NCBI GenBank assembly: GCA_013200995.1 | Contig: CP053688.1 | Location: 1,488,001-1,552,000 of the forward strand | From: Arthrobacter citreus | GTDB taxonomy: Bacteria; Bacillota; Bacilli; Bacillales; Bacillaceae_G | Length of the DNA: 64,000 nt | Direction of reading: 5' to 3' | Shown here: positions 8,511 to 17,081 of the stretch, one piece after another | Layout: every line of letters begins with the position of its first letter | How positions within the stretch are numbered: the first letter of the stretch is position 1 | Made by a program: the position numbers and the translations under genes | The notes under the pieces: model-generated | Seen by the model: the letters and a program-made list of their open reading frames with translations, nothing else | Databases searched by the model: none | What the model was told of the DNA's origin: nothing

Positions 8511-8657
8511 ATGTCTAGACGTAAAAATAATTCAGGTAGTGGTATGTCTGCATCCGTTGAGCAAGGAAAAGCTGCTGGTTTCAATGAAGAAACTGCACAA
8601 GAGCCACTTTCAGCAGAATATAAATTAAACAATAAAAAGACTAAAAAAAGACAATAA
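8511..8657 (+). CDS. sspO: Small acid-soluble spore protein O
   Basis: The product is 48 aa with ATTTAAGGAGG upstream of the ATG. MSRRKNNSGSGMSASVEQGK, then AAGFNEE and the basic C-terminus NNKKTKKRQ align along the whole length with B. subtilis SspO (also 48 aa). It is a minor SASP made in the forespore. It is too short for most gene callers. In B. subtilis sspO and sspP are adjacent and precede citB. Here other genes lie between them. Confidence 0.9.
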   Translation: MSRRKNNSGSGMSASVEQGKAAGFNEETAQEPLSAEYKLNNKKTKKRQ

Positions 8658-8729
8658 AGTAAACTCGACGATTTGTAAAGAAATATTGGTAGTTATACAC
8701 TACTTAATCCGTCGCCAATTTATGAACAA

Positions 8730-8768
8730 AAAAATAGCAAGCAATCGCCAAATTGCTTGCTATTTTTA
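8730..8768 (+). terminator. Convergent terminator, sspO and 8783-9019 gene
   Basis: AAATAGCAAGCAAT pairs with ATTGCTTGCTATTT, flanked by A-run and T-run. It can serve both strands. Confidence 0.85.
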
Positions 8769-8782
8769 AATTTTTTTGATCA

Positions 8783-9019
8783 TTACTCAAAATCATCTTT
8801 ACGTTTTCTTAGAATACCTCTGTTCATTGTCGATTGCGGCATTAAATAAATAATGTCACCAGTTCTTTTTGTCTCTCTATTAACATTACTTTTTCTTCGA
8901 TTATAGTATAGGAAAAAATTAATTACGTTTCTTTGTCTCTTATTATATTGAACTTTCTTGAACAAGAGATAGAGTACGATCACACCCGAATATATAAGAC
9001 AAACCGCTAGAACTTGCAT
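8783..9019 (-). CDS. Small single-pass membrane protein, 78 aa, unknown
   Basis: The ATG is preceded by GAGGAGA. Residues 1-20 (MQVLAVCLIYSGVIVLYLLF) form one membrane helix, and the rest is a very basic cytoplasmic tail (NKRQRN, NRRKSN, RKRKDD). No family recognised. Its position between two spore-protein genes suggests, but does not show, a sporulation link. Confidence 0.65.
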   Translation of the reverse strand: MQVLAVCLIYSGVIVLYLLFKKVQYNKRQRNVINFFLYYNRRKSNVNRETKRTGDIIYLMPQSTMNRGILRKRKDDFE

Positions 9020-9410
9020 AATCAGTATCAGTCTCCTCTTTCATTTTGACTATTACTAGTATTGGTCAAATTACTTGTTTCATACATCAAAAGAGTCAGA
9101 CAAACTAAAAAAATTAACTTTTACTCTAGTAATTTCTTAGAAAATATATATTTAAAAATTGTTTGTCGTTTTTTTATCTTAAAATTATGAAAAATAATTT
9201 TCTCAAACTTTCTATTATTAATGATTCAAAACTGAATTAAATCATATAAATTCCTCCCTTTCATTAATTTATTTATTATATGGAAAATGGTTATCAAAAA
9301 TTAGTAGGAAAAAACGATTAAAACGCTTACATTTTAGAATTAGTAAATTTTTCATTGTGGCATATTTTTTTCAATACAACTAAAGCTATTCATAAAGGAA
9401 GGTGACAAGA
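9020..9410. other. Intergenic upstream of sspP
   Basis: AT-rich, with no gene or RNA recognised. It contains the divergent 5' regions of the 78-aa membrane protein and sspP. Confidence 0.4.
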
Positions 9411-9545
9411 ATGACAAACAAATCGTCAAAACGAAATAGTCCAATCGATCATGAAAGTGGTCAACCAAAACCATTAAGTGGTTCTCATAAAGTAAAGAAC
9501 CAAAATCATTCTAGACAGAAAAAACATAGCAGCCACGATATGTAA
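9411..9545 (+). CDS. sspP: Small acid-soluble spore protein P
   Basis: The product is 44 aa with AAGGAAGGTG upstream of the [23 protein letters not shown] and the SSHDM terminus match the B. subtilis SspP pattern (GQPEPLxGSKKVKNRNHTRQ, SHDM) with a slightly shorter N-terminal part. It is a minor forespore protein. The next gene starts 28 bp downstream, so the two probably form an operon. Confidence 0.88.
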   Translation: MTNKSSKRNSPIDHESGQPKPLSGSHKVKNQNHSRQKKHSSHDM

Positions 9546-9572
9546 TTTTAAATTTAATGGAGGGTTTTTAAG

Positions 9573-9728
9573 TTGAAGAAGAAAAGTAATGGAACGAATA
9601 AAATTAATCAGAATATAACACCAGATGGACTAGATGTTGAGTACTCAGCAGAATTAGCTGACCAAGAGGATATACAAGCGCAGGAGCGTTCAGCTCAAGC
9701 AGATGCACGTGTGAAAAAGAAACAGTAA
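9573..9728 (+). CDS. YfhD-family small protein
   Basis: The product is 51 aa from a TTG at 9573, seven bases after GGAGGG. The core DGLDVEYSAELADQEDIQAQ and the following AQADARV tail are the signature of the YfhD-like family of short Bacillus proteins. Function is unknown. It is probably cotranscribed with sspP and ends at the shared terminator, which suggests expression late in sporulation. Confidence 0.8.
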   Translation: MKKKSNGTNKINQNITPDGLDVEYSAELADQEDIQAQERSAQADARVKKKQ

Positions 9729-9737
9729 ACTTGTACA

Positions 9738-9772
9738 AAAAAGGTATGCGATTATGCTCGCATACCTTTTTT
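9738..9772 (+). terminator. Bidirectional terminator between yfhD-like gene and bdbD
   Basis: AAAAAGGTATGCG and CGCATACCTTTTT form a 13-bp stem with an 8-base loop. Confidence 0.9.
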
Positions 9773-9776
9773 AATC

Positions 9777-10481
9777 TTATTTATTTACCTCAGCATCGAT
9801 AGCTGCTTTAATTGATTCTAAACTTGGATTATCAACTGCTTTTCCATTTACAAAAATTGTAGGAGTACCGTTTACGCCATAATGACCAGCAATCGCAACA
9901 TCATTAGCGACTTGTTTCATTGCGTCTTTTTTATATAAGTCTTTTTTAAATTGTTTTACATTTAAATCCGGAATAACAGATTTCGCAATACTTGCTAATT
10001 TATCTGGTGTAGCCCAAGTTGTTGTTTCATCTTCTTGCTTTAAATAAATTTGCTCTTGAAATTTCCAAAATGAATCTTTGTGCGTTTTATAGATAACTTC
10101 AGATGCAAGTGCTGCTAAGTTTGAATCCTTCGAAATAAATGGATAGTTAATAAATGAAAAATTGATTAAACCTTTGTCAATATAATCAGCTTTAAGTTGT
10201 GGAAATACGATTTTATTCCACTGTGCACAGATTGGACATTTGTAGTCACCAAATTCAACTACTTCAACCTTTGCATCTTTATTACTAAATGTTGGCTGCT
10301 CCTTCGTATCAAAACCATCAACCTTTACATCACTTACTCCAGCTATAGTTGGGTAAACTTCTTCCGTTTTTTTCTTTTGTAGATGTGAAACTAAGAATAA
10401 CGCTCCAACTAAAACTACGATACCAATAAACACAGAAATAGCAAAAGTTTGATTACTATTAGATTTCTTCTTTTTACTCAT
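9777..10481 (-). CDS. bdbD: Thiol-disulfide oxidoreductase, DsbA-like (BdbD)
   Basis: The product is 234 aa. Residues 12-31 form an uncleaved membrane anchor after a lysine-rich start (MSKKKKSN). The extracytoplasmic thioredoxin-like domain has active site CPIC (C82, C85) and the cis-proline loop GTPT near residue 205. The family introduces disulfide bonds into exported proteins and is needed for competence and some exoenzymes in Bacillus. The quinone-linked partner BdbC is not adjacent. CcdA and CcdC, which work in membrane thiol chemistry, lie 2-3 kb away. Confidence 0.9.
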   Translation of the reverse strand: MSKKKKSNSNQTFAISVFIGIVVLVGALFLVSHLQKKKTEEVYPTIAGVSDVKVDGFDTKEQPTFSNKDAKVEVVEFGDYKCPICAQWNKIVFPQLKADYIDKGLINFSFINYPFISKDSNLAALASEVIYKTHKDSFWKFQEQIYLKQEDETTTWATPDKLASIAKSVIPDLNVKQFKKDLYKKDAMKQVANDVAIAGHYGVNGTPTIFVNGKAVDNPSLESIKAAIDAEVNK

Positions 10482-10636
10482 TAGTGCTTTATTCCCCCTA
10501 CATTTATGTACTATTCAATATTGTAACATAAAGGGTTTATCCTAACTATTCATAACACTCACATTAGACAAAAATTCAATTTTTACGACTATATGTGATT
10601 ATAAAATCAACTCAACAATATTTAACGAATATAACT

Positions 10637-10670
10637 AGGGTCGCCCATGAGTGGACGACCCCTTTATTTT
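10637..10670. terminator. Hairpin downstream of the PH-domain gene
   Basis: AGGGTCG pairs with CGACCCCT around a 12-base loop. The T-run follows on the plus strand (TTTATTTTTT), while the nearest gene end is on the minus strand, so the direction of use is unclear. Confidence 0.45.
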
Positions 10671-11141
10671 TTAATTGTTTTTATTTACTAGAACAATCAA
10701 TTCTTCATCAAATTTTATTTCTGAATTCAATTTTATTAACTCTCTAATAAAAGCTTTTGGATTTTCAAGTGTTAAAATAATCGGTTGAATCGATTCATTT
10801 ATATGAATTAATAATGTAATAAGTTCTTTATTTTTTCCATAGACTTCAACTAATTGTTTAATTTCTGTAATATCATGAATTTTAAATTTAAGAGTAAGAA
10901 TACCTTTATGAATAATAATTTCATCTTGATTTAACACAATATCACTTCTTATTAACCGGAAAGCTGTAATACTTAAAACAATGATTACAACCGCAATTTG
11001 TAAATAAGTTTTTAAATCATTCCCATTGCCAAGTAACATTGAAATTAACTTGTACAGTACGATAAGGAAGATAGAACTTGCGGCCAAGTAAAATAAAACA
11101 CTTAAAAAAGTAAAGTGAGAAGAGAATTTAGTTTGTTTCAC
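10671..11141 (-). CDS. Two-TM membrane protein with PH-like (YdbT-type) domain
   Basis: I place the start at a GTG at 11141, eight bases after a perfect AGGAGG. A longer frame to a TTG at 11195 has a poor site. The 156-aa product has two membrane helices (about 11-35 and 44-64 from this start). The C-terminal domain (RSDIVLNQDEIIIHKGILTL, then FKIHDITEIKQL) is built like bacterial PH domains: a strand-turn-strand followed by the ixDIxxI element. Function unknown. Monocistronic. Confidence 0.65.
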   Translation of the reverse strand: MKQTKFSSHFTFLSVLFYLAASSIFLIVLYKLISMLLGNGNDLKTYLQIAVVIIVLSITAFRLIRSDIVLNQDEIIIHKGILTLKFKIHDITEIKQLVEVYGKNKELITLLIHINESIQPIILTLENPKAFIRELIKLNSEIKFDEELIVLVNKNN

Positions 11142-11325
11142 ATCTTTAGCCTCCTCTACGACTTTTTTCTTCGTTTTATCTACTATATGATTCAAATACC
11201 TAAAATGAAACTAGTACTTAAAAATAAATGGTCATTTTTTGACAAAAATCCTATGTACTAGCTTGATACTTGTCATATTTTCTTACTATAATAGTGTTAT
11301 GTTACCTAATACAAGGAGGATACAT

Positions 11326-11757
11326 ATGTTTTCATTCTTTTCACAAATTATGATTGTCTTATGGACAATTTTCTTATTAGGAATGATGTCAATAGGCGGA
11401 TACTTTATGTTCAGAAAGTTTTTAAAACGAATGCCGAAAGAGGATGGAAAATCAATCTTAGATTGGCAGGAAGAATATTTACTAAAAACAAAAGATTTTT
11501 GGTCATCTGAACAAAAAGATTTACTAGAAGAATTAGTAAAACCTGTACCATCTTTATTTAGAGATATTGCTCGAGATAAAATTGCAGGTAAAATCGGTGA
11601 ATTAGCACTACTTAATAACGCAACACAAATTACACAAGGTTTAATTATTGAAGGTTATATTAAAGCAACACCGAAACGAGATCATGCTTTTTTAGTTAAA
11701 ACTTTAAAGAAAAAAGAAATCGATTTCACGGATTATAAGCATTTACTTGCAAAATAA
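11326..11757 (+). CDS. yneK: YneK family protein (DUF2621)
   Basis: The ATG at 11326 follows ACAAGGAGGATACAT. An upstream in-frame start at 11239 has no such site. The product is 143 aa, close to B. subtilis YneK. A membrane helix spans residues 7-28. The soluble part has LDWQEEYLLKTKDFWS, FRDIARDKIAGKIGELAL and the C-terminal DYKHLLAK typical of the family. Function unknown. Its place next to ccdC and ccdA matches the B. subtilis order. Confidence 0.85.
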   Translation: MFSFFSQIMIVLWTIFLLGMMSIGGYFMFRKFLKRMPKEDGKSILDWQEEYLLKTKDFWSSEQKDLLEELVKPVPSLFRDIARDKIAGKIGELALLNNATQITQGLIIEGYIKATPKRDHAFLVKTLKKKEIDFTDYKHLLAK

Positions 11758-11774
11758 AATCTTTTTTCAAAAAT

Positions 11775-11806
11775 AAAACGTGTACCGAATTGGTACACGT
11801 TTTATC
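11775..11806 (+). terminator. Convergent terminator yneK/ccdC
   Basis: AAAACGTGTACC and GGTACACGTTTT form a 12-bp stem with a 5-base loop. It is usable in both directions. Confidence 0.88.
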
Positions 11807-12296
11807 ATGTAATAATTGTATTTGAAGGAAGTTGTCTTCTCAACTTTTGATATGATTTGTACATTGCTAATCTCCAAGGCACAATCATTGAAAAAGCAAG
11901 TAAGAAGAACATCCCGCTTAATTGGCCTACATCGATTGACGAACTTAAGTATAACTTCATAACGATACGAACAACTAATAAACCAAGTAAGATAAATACG
12001 AATGATTTAGATCTTTTTAAATAAATTTCATTGTCTACGATTTCAAATTTAGACGTTTTAATAAGGAATAACGAAAAGAAAATCCCCATACAAACAGCTT
12101 CTAAAACTTCAGTTCCTGTTAATCTGAACTCCGGTACTAAATACATTAATGCTCCAGAACTCATAAAAAATGGAGGTAAAATTATTTTTCTTAAGTTTGT
12201 AGGCTTTTTAGCAGCTTTTAGTCTAACTACAATTACGCCTAATGCCATACAAGTTGCTATAACTGTACTAAATATTATACTCATATTTTTACTCAT
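11805..12296 (-). CDS. ccdC: CcdC family membrane protein
   Basis: About 163 aa. I prefer the ATG at 12296 with AAGGTAGTG upstream. A GTG at 12305 is possible. There are four or five membrane helices. Family landmarks are VRLKAAKKPTNLRKIILPPF, PEFRLTGTEVLEA, NEIYLKRSKSFVFIL and GQLSGMFFLLAFSMIVPWR. It is encoded with ccdA in B. subtilis, but its precise role in cytochrome c maturation is not defined. In B. subtilis yneI lies between ccdA and ccdC. Here the 150-bp gap holds no gene. Confidence 0.88.
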   Translation of the reverse strand: MSKNMSIIFSTVIATCMALGVIVVRLKAAKKPTNLRKIILPPFFMSSGALMYLVPEFRLTGTEVLEAVCMGIFFSLFLIKTSKFEIVDNEIYLKRSKSFVFILLGLLVVRIVMKLYLSSSIDVGQLSGMFFLLAFSMIVPWRLAMYKSYQKLRRQLPSNTIIT

Positions 12297-12451
12297 TTTT
12301 TTCACTACCTTTTATCTATATCTTTAAGAAAAATATTTCCTTATTTAAACTGATTATATAATACAGTTTCTTCTTTACTGTTGCAAATCCATTAACTTCA
12401 AAACCTGCATATTTTTATCACTTGACATTTCAGTTTTAACTTTAAATATAA

Positions 12452-13159
12452 TTAAAAACCTGTAAATCCGCCAAAAAATCTAGTGAAATAAATTGTAATT
12501 TTAGTTAACCAGTCAAAATATAACATGATCCCCATAATTATCATTATATATCCACCGAAAACTACGATTTTATGTGAATGCTTTTTAATCCAAGTTAATG
12601 AACCTAAATAAAATGACAATACAAAAAATGGGATCGAAAATCCAAGTGTATACGCTAACATATAAAATAGACTTGAACCAGGATTACTCACAGCTAATGC
12701 AAATACTGAAGTTAAAATTGGTCCAGTACAAGGTGTCCACCCTGCTGCAAATGCTAACCCAATTAAAGTAGAACCTAGAAATCCAGATGGACGTTTTGAA
12801 AATTGAATTCGTCGATCACTCATTAAAAACTTCGGTTGAAAAATTCCTGTAACAACTAAACCTAAAAATACAATTAATATCGCTCCAACTTGACGAATAA
12901 AATCTTGATATCTCATAAAAAAAGAACCAATTATTGAAGTACTAAACCCTAATACAATGAAAATTAACGTAAAACCTAGTAAAAAAAACAAAGTATGTAG
13001 TAAAGTTTTACTTTTATGTATTCTTTTCTCATTTTGCAAATCGCTTAAAGATACCCCTGTAATATACGACAAAAACGCTGGATAAATCGGTAAACAGCAT
13101 GGAGAAATAAAGGAGAGAAATCCCGCTCCAAATGCAATACCAATATTTAAATCCCCCAT
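12452..13159 (-). CDS. ccdA: Cytochrome c-type biogenesis protein CcdA
   Basis: The product is 235 aa from the ATG at 13159 (a TTG at 13162 is equally close to AAGGGATG). It has six membrane helices. The two reactive cysteine motifs are both present: SFISPCCLPIYPAF near the N-terminus and GWTPCTGP in helix 4. CcdA carries reducing power across the membrane to thioredoxin-like partners such as ResA and StoA. This supports cytochrome c maturation and spore cortex synthesis. It is the last core gene before the inserted block at 13.4-22 kb. Confidence 0.95.
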   Translation of the reverse strand: MGDLNIGIAFGAGFLSFISPCCLPIYPAFLSYITGVSLSDLQNEKRIHKSKTLLHTLFFLLGFTLIFIVLGFSTSIIGSFFMRYQDFIRQVGAILIVFLGLVVTGIFQPKFLMSDRRIQFSKRPSGFLGSTLIGLAFAAGWTPCTGPILTSVFALAVSNPGSSLFYMLAYTLGFSIPFFVLSFYLGSLTWIKKHSHKIVVFGGYIMIIMGIMLYFDWLTKITIYFTRFFGGFTGF

Positions 13160-13460
13160 CAACTTACATCCCTTCTCAACTTACATTCTAGTTAACATTA
13201 TAACAGAATTGTTTTTTATTTAGTATTAAAAGTAGTTAATACACCGAATGGTACAAATTATTAATTCACGCTTGTTTTTATGAATACAAATAGAAAATGT
13301 ATTTAGAAAAATTTTACGCTCCTACACAAAATCTACTAGGTTTTCTAGAATCTTTACGAAATACACTTAATAATAATTTCAGATTTTGAATAATATGGAA
13401 TAATTTCACTTAAATTCCGGCACACTTTTTAATAAACGATTTTATTAATTGGGTGGGAAA

Positions 13461-13556
13461 ATGTTTAAAAAAATATGGCCAACTTTATTATTAATAGTAG
13501 TCCTGATCATTTATTATGTGGAAATATTACCTTATATTTATAAGTTTCACGGATGA
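13461..13556 (+). CDS. Possible 31-aa single-pass membrane peptide
   Basis: The ATG follows GGTGGGAAA. The sequence MFKKIWPTLLLIVVLIIYYV plus a short outer tail is a classic tiny membrane protein: a positive N-terminus and one hydrophobic helix. No family is known to me. It stands alone between ccdA and azlC, in a 620-bp gap that otherwise holds nothing recognisable. Confidence 0.4.
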   Translation: MFKKIWPTLLLIVVLIIYYVEILPYIYKFHG

Positions 13557-13781
13557 TGTTTCAGTTATATCATGTTTAAAATTTCTACTTTTTAACTTTA
13601 ATAGTAATTGTAAAATTCAAAAACGCTCTCAAATTTATTGGAATTAAATTTAATTATTAAGAAAATTCTAAACTATTTATAGTATAATCATATGACAATC
13701 TTTTATGGCATCAGGAATAATTAATAAGCTATCGTCCTAAGCTTTACTGGATACTTTTATTGAAAGGAGTTCTTATTTTAT

Positions 13782-14522
13782 ATGTCTACTGTTTTACAGC
13801 AATCAAAACCGACGCAATCGAATGCTAATCGGACTAAAGATATAAAGGAAGGATTCTTAGCAGCTATTCCATTAATCATTGGATATTTGCCTGTAGCTTT
13901 TACATTTGGATTAATCGCAAAGCAAGCAAACATTGATGTAGTAAATACACTTTCATTCAGTGCGCTAGTATATGCTGGTGCAAGTCAGTTTATGGGGTTA
14001 TCAATGTATTTAGCAGGCGTGAGTTTTTTTCAAATTTATATCGCTACTTTTATTTTAAATTTTAGAAACTTTGTTATGAGTCTATCATTTAATCATCAAT
14101 TTAAAACGCTACCCTTTTGGGATCGAGTCTACTTATCTATTACACTAACAGATGAAAATTTTGCTGTTACAACTTTAGGTAAAAAAAACAGTAAAACTAA
14201 TTATTCATCTACTTATTTAATTACTTTACATACAATTGCTTACAGTACTTGGATAAGTGGGACAATTTTGGGAGTTATTTTCTCGAAGCTAATCCCTAAA
14301 ATCATTAGTGAAAGCATGGGTATTTCTTTATACGCTATGTTTATTGGCTTATTAACACCAGCAATTCGTACAAATTGGCGAGCATGTTTAATTGTTTTAG
14401 TTAGTATGCTTTTAAATTTCTTTTTTTCAACAATATTAACTCAAGGCTGGTCATTAATTTTGTCATCAATCCTTGCTAGTTTCCTTGCAATTGGTTTAAT
14501 GAGAGGAGATTCCAAAGAATGA
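13782..14522 (+). CDS. azlC: Branched-chain amino acid exporter large subunit AzlC
   Basis: The product is 246 aa with TTGAAAGGAG upstream. It carries the AzlC hallmark GFLAAIPLIIGYLPVAFTFG, then YAGASQFMGL and NFRNFVMSLSF, with about eight membrane helices. With AzlD it forms a permease that exports leucine analogues and other branched-chain amino acids. The azlD gene overlaps its end by four bases, so translation is coupled. No T-box or other riboswitch is visible in the leader. A TATAAT at 13683-13688 may be the -10 element. Confidence 0.93.
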   Translation: MSTVLQQSKPTQSNANRTKDIKEGFLAAIPLIIGYLPVAFTFGLIAKQANIDVVNTLSFSALVYAGASQFMGLSMYLAGVSFFQIYIATFILNFRNFVMSLSFNHQFKTLPFWDRVYLSITLTDENFAVTTLGKKNSKTNYSSTYLITLHTIAYSTWISGTILGVIFSKLIPKIISESMGISLYAMFIGLLTPAIRTNWRACLIVLVSMLLNFFFSTILTQGWSLILSSILASFLAIGLMRGDSKE

Positions 14523-14824
14523 TTATCTTTTTACTTGTATTAGGAATGTGCTTAGTCACGATGATTCCTCGAATTATTCCTGTATTTTTAGTTGATCGGA
14601 TTCAATTTCCAAATTGGGTAACATCGTGGCTAAAAGGGGTCCCATATGCTGCATTAGGTGCATTAATTTTCCCTGGCATACTTAGTGTTCAAAAAGGAAA
14701 TATGAGCGTCGGTTTAATTGGCGGGGCCGTCGCAATTATCTTATCGTTACTGAGATTACATATTATCTTTGTTGTATTTGGTGCAATTGGAACTGTTTTA
14801 ATTTTGAAGCTATATTTTATTTAA
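14519..14824 (+). CDS. azlD: Branched-chain amino acid exporter small subunit AzlD
   Basis: The product is 101 aa with three or four membrane helices. Features are MCLVTMIPRIIPVFLVDRI, WLKGVPYAALGALIFPGIL and a hydrophobic C-terminus, all typical of the AzlD family. The ATG overlaps the azlC stop (ATGA). It functions only with AzlC. Confidence 0.92.
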   Translation: MIIFLLVLGMCLVTMIPRIIPVFLVDRIQFPNWVTSWLKGVPYAALGALIFPGILSVQKGNMSVGLIGGAVAIILSLLRLHIIFVVFGAIGTVLILKLYFI

Positions 14825-14980
14825 ACATTGTTAACTATTAATCTTTACTAGTCATAGTGTTTAAAAATGCGTTTATTAATTAGTTTCCAGCATTAAATAG
14901 GTTAAGTAATATTGGTTGTAGTGGATTTCTAATATAGACTGTTTTGAGAAGAGGTTTTACTTAATTTTGCTTATTTACAT

Positions 14981-15104
14981 ACTCATGAACACCCTATGAG
15001 TTAAGAACTTTCTTATTTCATCTCTTTTTTTAACTCATGAACCACTTATGAGAATGTATTTATCGCCTTCATCGTTTTTACTTACTCATATTCTTACTTG
15101 AGTA
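14981..15104. repeat. Three CTCAT..ATGAG-type palindromes at 51-52 bp spacing
   Basis: ACTCATGAACACCCTATGAG (14981), ACTCATGAACCACTTATGAG (15033) and the degenerate ACTCATATTCTTACTTGAGT (15084) begin 52 and 51 bp apart. The T-rich tails between them also resemble each other (TTCATC, T-run, ACTCAT). They look like a decayed tandem repeat. They lie in the convergent gap between azlD and the sedolisin gene, which holds nothing else. Confidence 0.55.
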
Positions 15105-15151
15105 TGTAATTTTTTTAAATTCGCGGTGTTTCTATTACAAAATAAAAAAAC

Positions 15152-15184
15152 AAAAAAAAGTCGCTAAAAATGCGACTTTTTTTA
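15152..15184 (-). terminator. Bidirectional terminator of the sedolisin gene
   Basis: AAAAAAGTCGC and GCGACTTTTTTT flank a 7-base loop, with A- and T-runs on either side. Confidence 0.85.
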
Positions 15185-15191
15185 TAAATGC

Positions 15192-17081
15192 TTATTTGTT
15201 TGGTGATCCAAATTTATCAGCTAATTTTGCAACGTCTGGAATTCCAAGACCAGTAGCTTGGTTATAAAGCGTACCTGGTGTTCCAGAGTAAAATAAATTA
15301 TCGTTTTTATCGCCTGCTTTATTTAATGGTGTGAAAGGTGATGAATTTTCTTGCGCGAAACGGTAAATTTGTGGATTCCAAAAACCTACTTGTGTATGCT
15401 CTGCACTATTTATTAACGCTGTTAAACCGTTTAATTGTGGTGATACGAGACTAGTTCCTCCATAAACAGCATAACCTGAATTTGTTCCCGGTTGGCCTGG
15501 ATCACTTAAATATACATAATATCCAGTGTATGGGTCAGCAGCCATCGATACATCCGGAATGTTACGGCCTGAATCTTTACCTGTAATGGTAGTAGGGTTT
15601 TTATAAGTAACACTTGATAAATCAGATGAAATTTTAAACTCATCTACTGCAGTATATTTGTTAACTCCACTAACTCCTTTTTGATAATCAGGGGTATCAA
15701 AATACGTACTAAAACCTCCCCCACCACCATTAACTAAATTGACATCGTCAATATTTCTTGCTTTGAAGTAGTCATGTAAATAATCCCAACCCCATGCACG
15801 TTCTTCGTTTACTTTCACATCGAGTCCAGTTGAATTAGAGTGGAATTGGAAAGGTAATGTCGTACCACCTGCTGCAGTAATATAAGGGCTTGCAGCTGGG
15901 AAATCGGCAGTTAATTTAAAAACTTTATTATCCCCTCTAGTTTCATCATAAGCACCTGCATCTCCTGCTGATGCAAACATTGAAATACCTTGTGCTGCAG
16001 CTTGCATAAATAATTGATTAAATGTTTCTTCATACTCTGGTGCTTCCATTTGTTGTTGTACATATGAATCAATACTTAATTCACTTGATCCCCAGCTTAC
16101 TGAAATTTGTTTAGCTACATTATCATTAATTGCATTAGAGAAAGCATCTACAAATCCAGTATCAGAGTTTGGTCCTACATACACATTAATATTTGCTTGT
16201 GGTGCAATTGCACCTGATTGTTGTACATCTAATGTAGTTTCTTCATAACCATCCCAACCAGAACCACCATCTACATCGGTTACTTTAATACGATTTGGCT
16301 TAGTTTGAATGCCCATATTATCCCAGAATTTATAAGCATCATCAGTATTAAATTCAGCTAATGTAACAATACCGAGTGTTTGTCCTGCTCCAGTAGCACC
16401 TTTTTTATAAAGTGGGTCCACATTGTAATGATTTTGTAAATCTTGAGGTGTTAAACTAAGCGGGCCAGCTGGTACATCTTTCTTATCAATTACTGTTGGT
16501 TGTTTAACAGCTCTTGATTCTAAATTTGAATAATTATTTAAACCTAAAACACATAAAATATTATCTGAAATTACTTTTGGTAAAGTTGGATGCTTTTTAG
16601 TAGCATGAATTCTCTTTCCTTTAAAACTAGCATATTTTAATTCTACATTTAATGCTTTGTTTAATTGAGCTACTGTTCCAGTTGCTGTAATCGTTAAATT
16701 ATTTGCATGAACATCTGTTTTTAAACCAAATCCTTGCAGGTAAGATGTAACAGAATGGATATAAGCTGGATTCGGTGCATATTTGGCTTTGAATTCATTC
16801 ACATTTAAATAATTTCGGTAATGAGGAGAATATGGTGTAGTTGTTTCCTTAATAAATTTTTCTAATTCATCTTTATTTTGAATTTTCATTACAAAATCAA
16901 TCGATAAAGTAGTATTAGGATCCATATCCCCAAAATAATTAGTTCCGTCAAGTACAGCAGCCCCAGTACCTTGTGCAACTTCCTGATTTACCGCTGCTGC
17001 TACCTTAGAAGTTGGTGTGTTAATAAATAATAAAGAACTCGCCGCTGCTACAGACATCAATGGTATTTTCCAGTTTTTCAA
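15192..17081 (-). CDS. Secreted sedolisin (S53) protease, pro-kumamolisin type
   Basis: The product is 629 aa from a TTG start after AAGGAGG. A signal peptide covers about residues 1-30 (ending VAAA). An activation prodomain follows to about 195 (SPHYRNYLNVNEFKAKYAP, then YASFKGKRIHA). The catalytic domain has E281 and D285 in GYEETTLD, the oxyanion aspartate D374 in SAGDAGA, and nucleophile S544 in GGTSLVSP. The C-terminal aspartate-rich segment fits the family's calcium site. Sedolisins are usually acid-active extracellular endopeptidases. The gene is monocistronic and lies in the inserted block. Confidence 0.93.
   Translation of the reverse strand: MKNWKIPLMSVAAASSLLFINTPTSKVAAAVNQEVAQGTGAAVLDGTNYFGDMDPNTTLSIDFVMKIQNKDELEKFIKETTTPYSPHYRNYLNVNEFKAKYAPNPAYIHSVTSYLQGFGLKTDVHANNLTITATGTVAQLNKALNVELKYASFKGKRIHATKKHPTLPKVISDNILCVLGLNNYSNLESRAVKQPTVIDKKDVPAGPLSLTPQDLQNHYNVDPLYKKGATGAGQTLGIVTLAEFNTDDAYKFWDNMGIQTKPNRIKVTDVDGGSGWDGYEETTLDVQQSGAIAPQANINVYVGPNSDTGFVDAFSNAINDNVAKQISVSWGSSELSIDSYVQQQMEAPEYEETFNQLFMQAAAQGISMFASAGDAGAYDETRGDNKVFKLTADFPAASPYITAAGGTTLPFQFHSNSTGLDVKVNEERAWGWDYLHDYFKARNIDDVNLVNGGGGGFSTYFDTPDYQKGVSGVNKYTAVDEFKISSDLSSVTYKNPTTITGKDSGRNIPDVSMAADPYTGYYVYLSDPGQPGTNSGYAVYGGTSLVSPQLNGLTALINSAEHTQVGFWNPQIYRFAQENSSPFTPLNKAGDKNDNLFYSGTPGTLYNQATGLGIPDVAKLADKFGSPNK

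Noticed and set aside
12031..12327. Plus-strand frame of 98 codons opposite ccdC
   Set aside because: A shadow of the conserved ccdC gene.
13560..13781. T-box or other riboswitch upstream of azlC
   Set aside because: No T-box sequence, specifier hairpin or antiterminator is visible.
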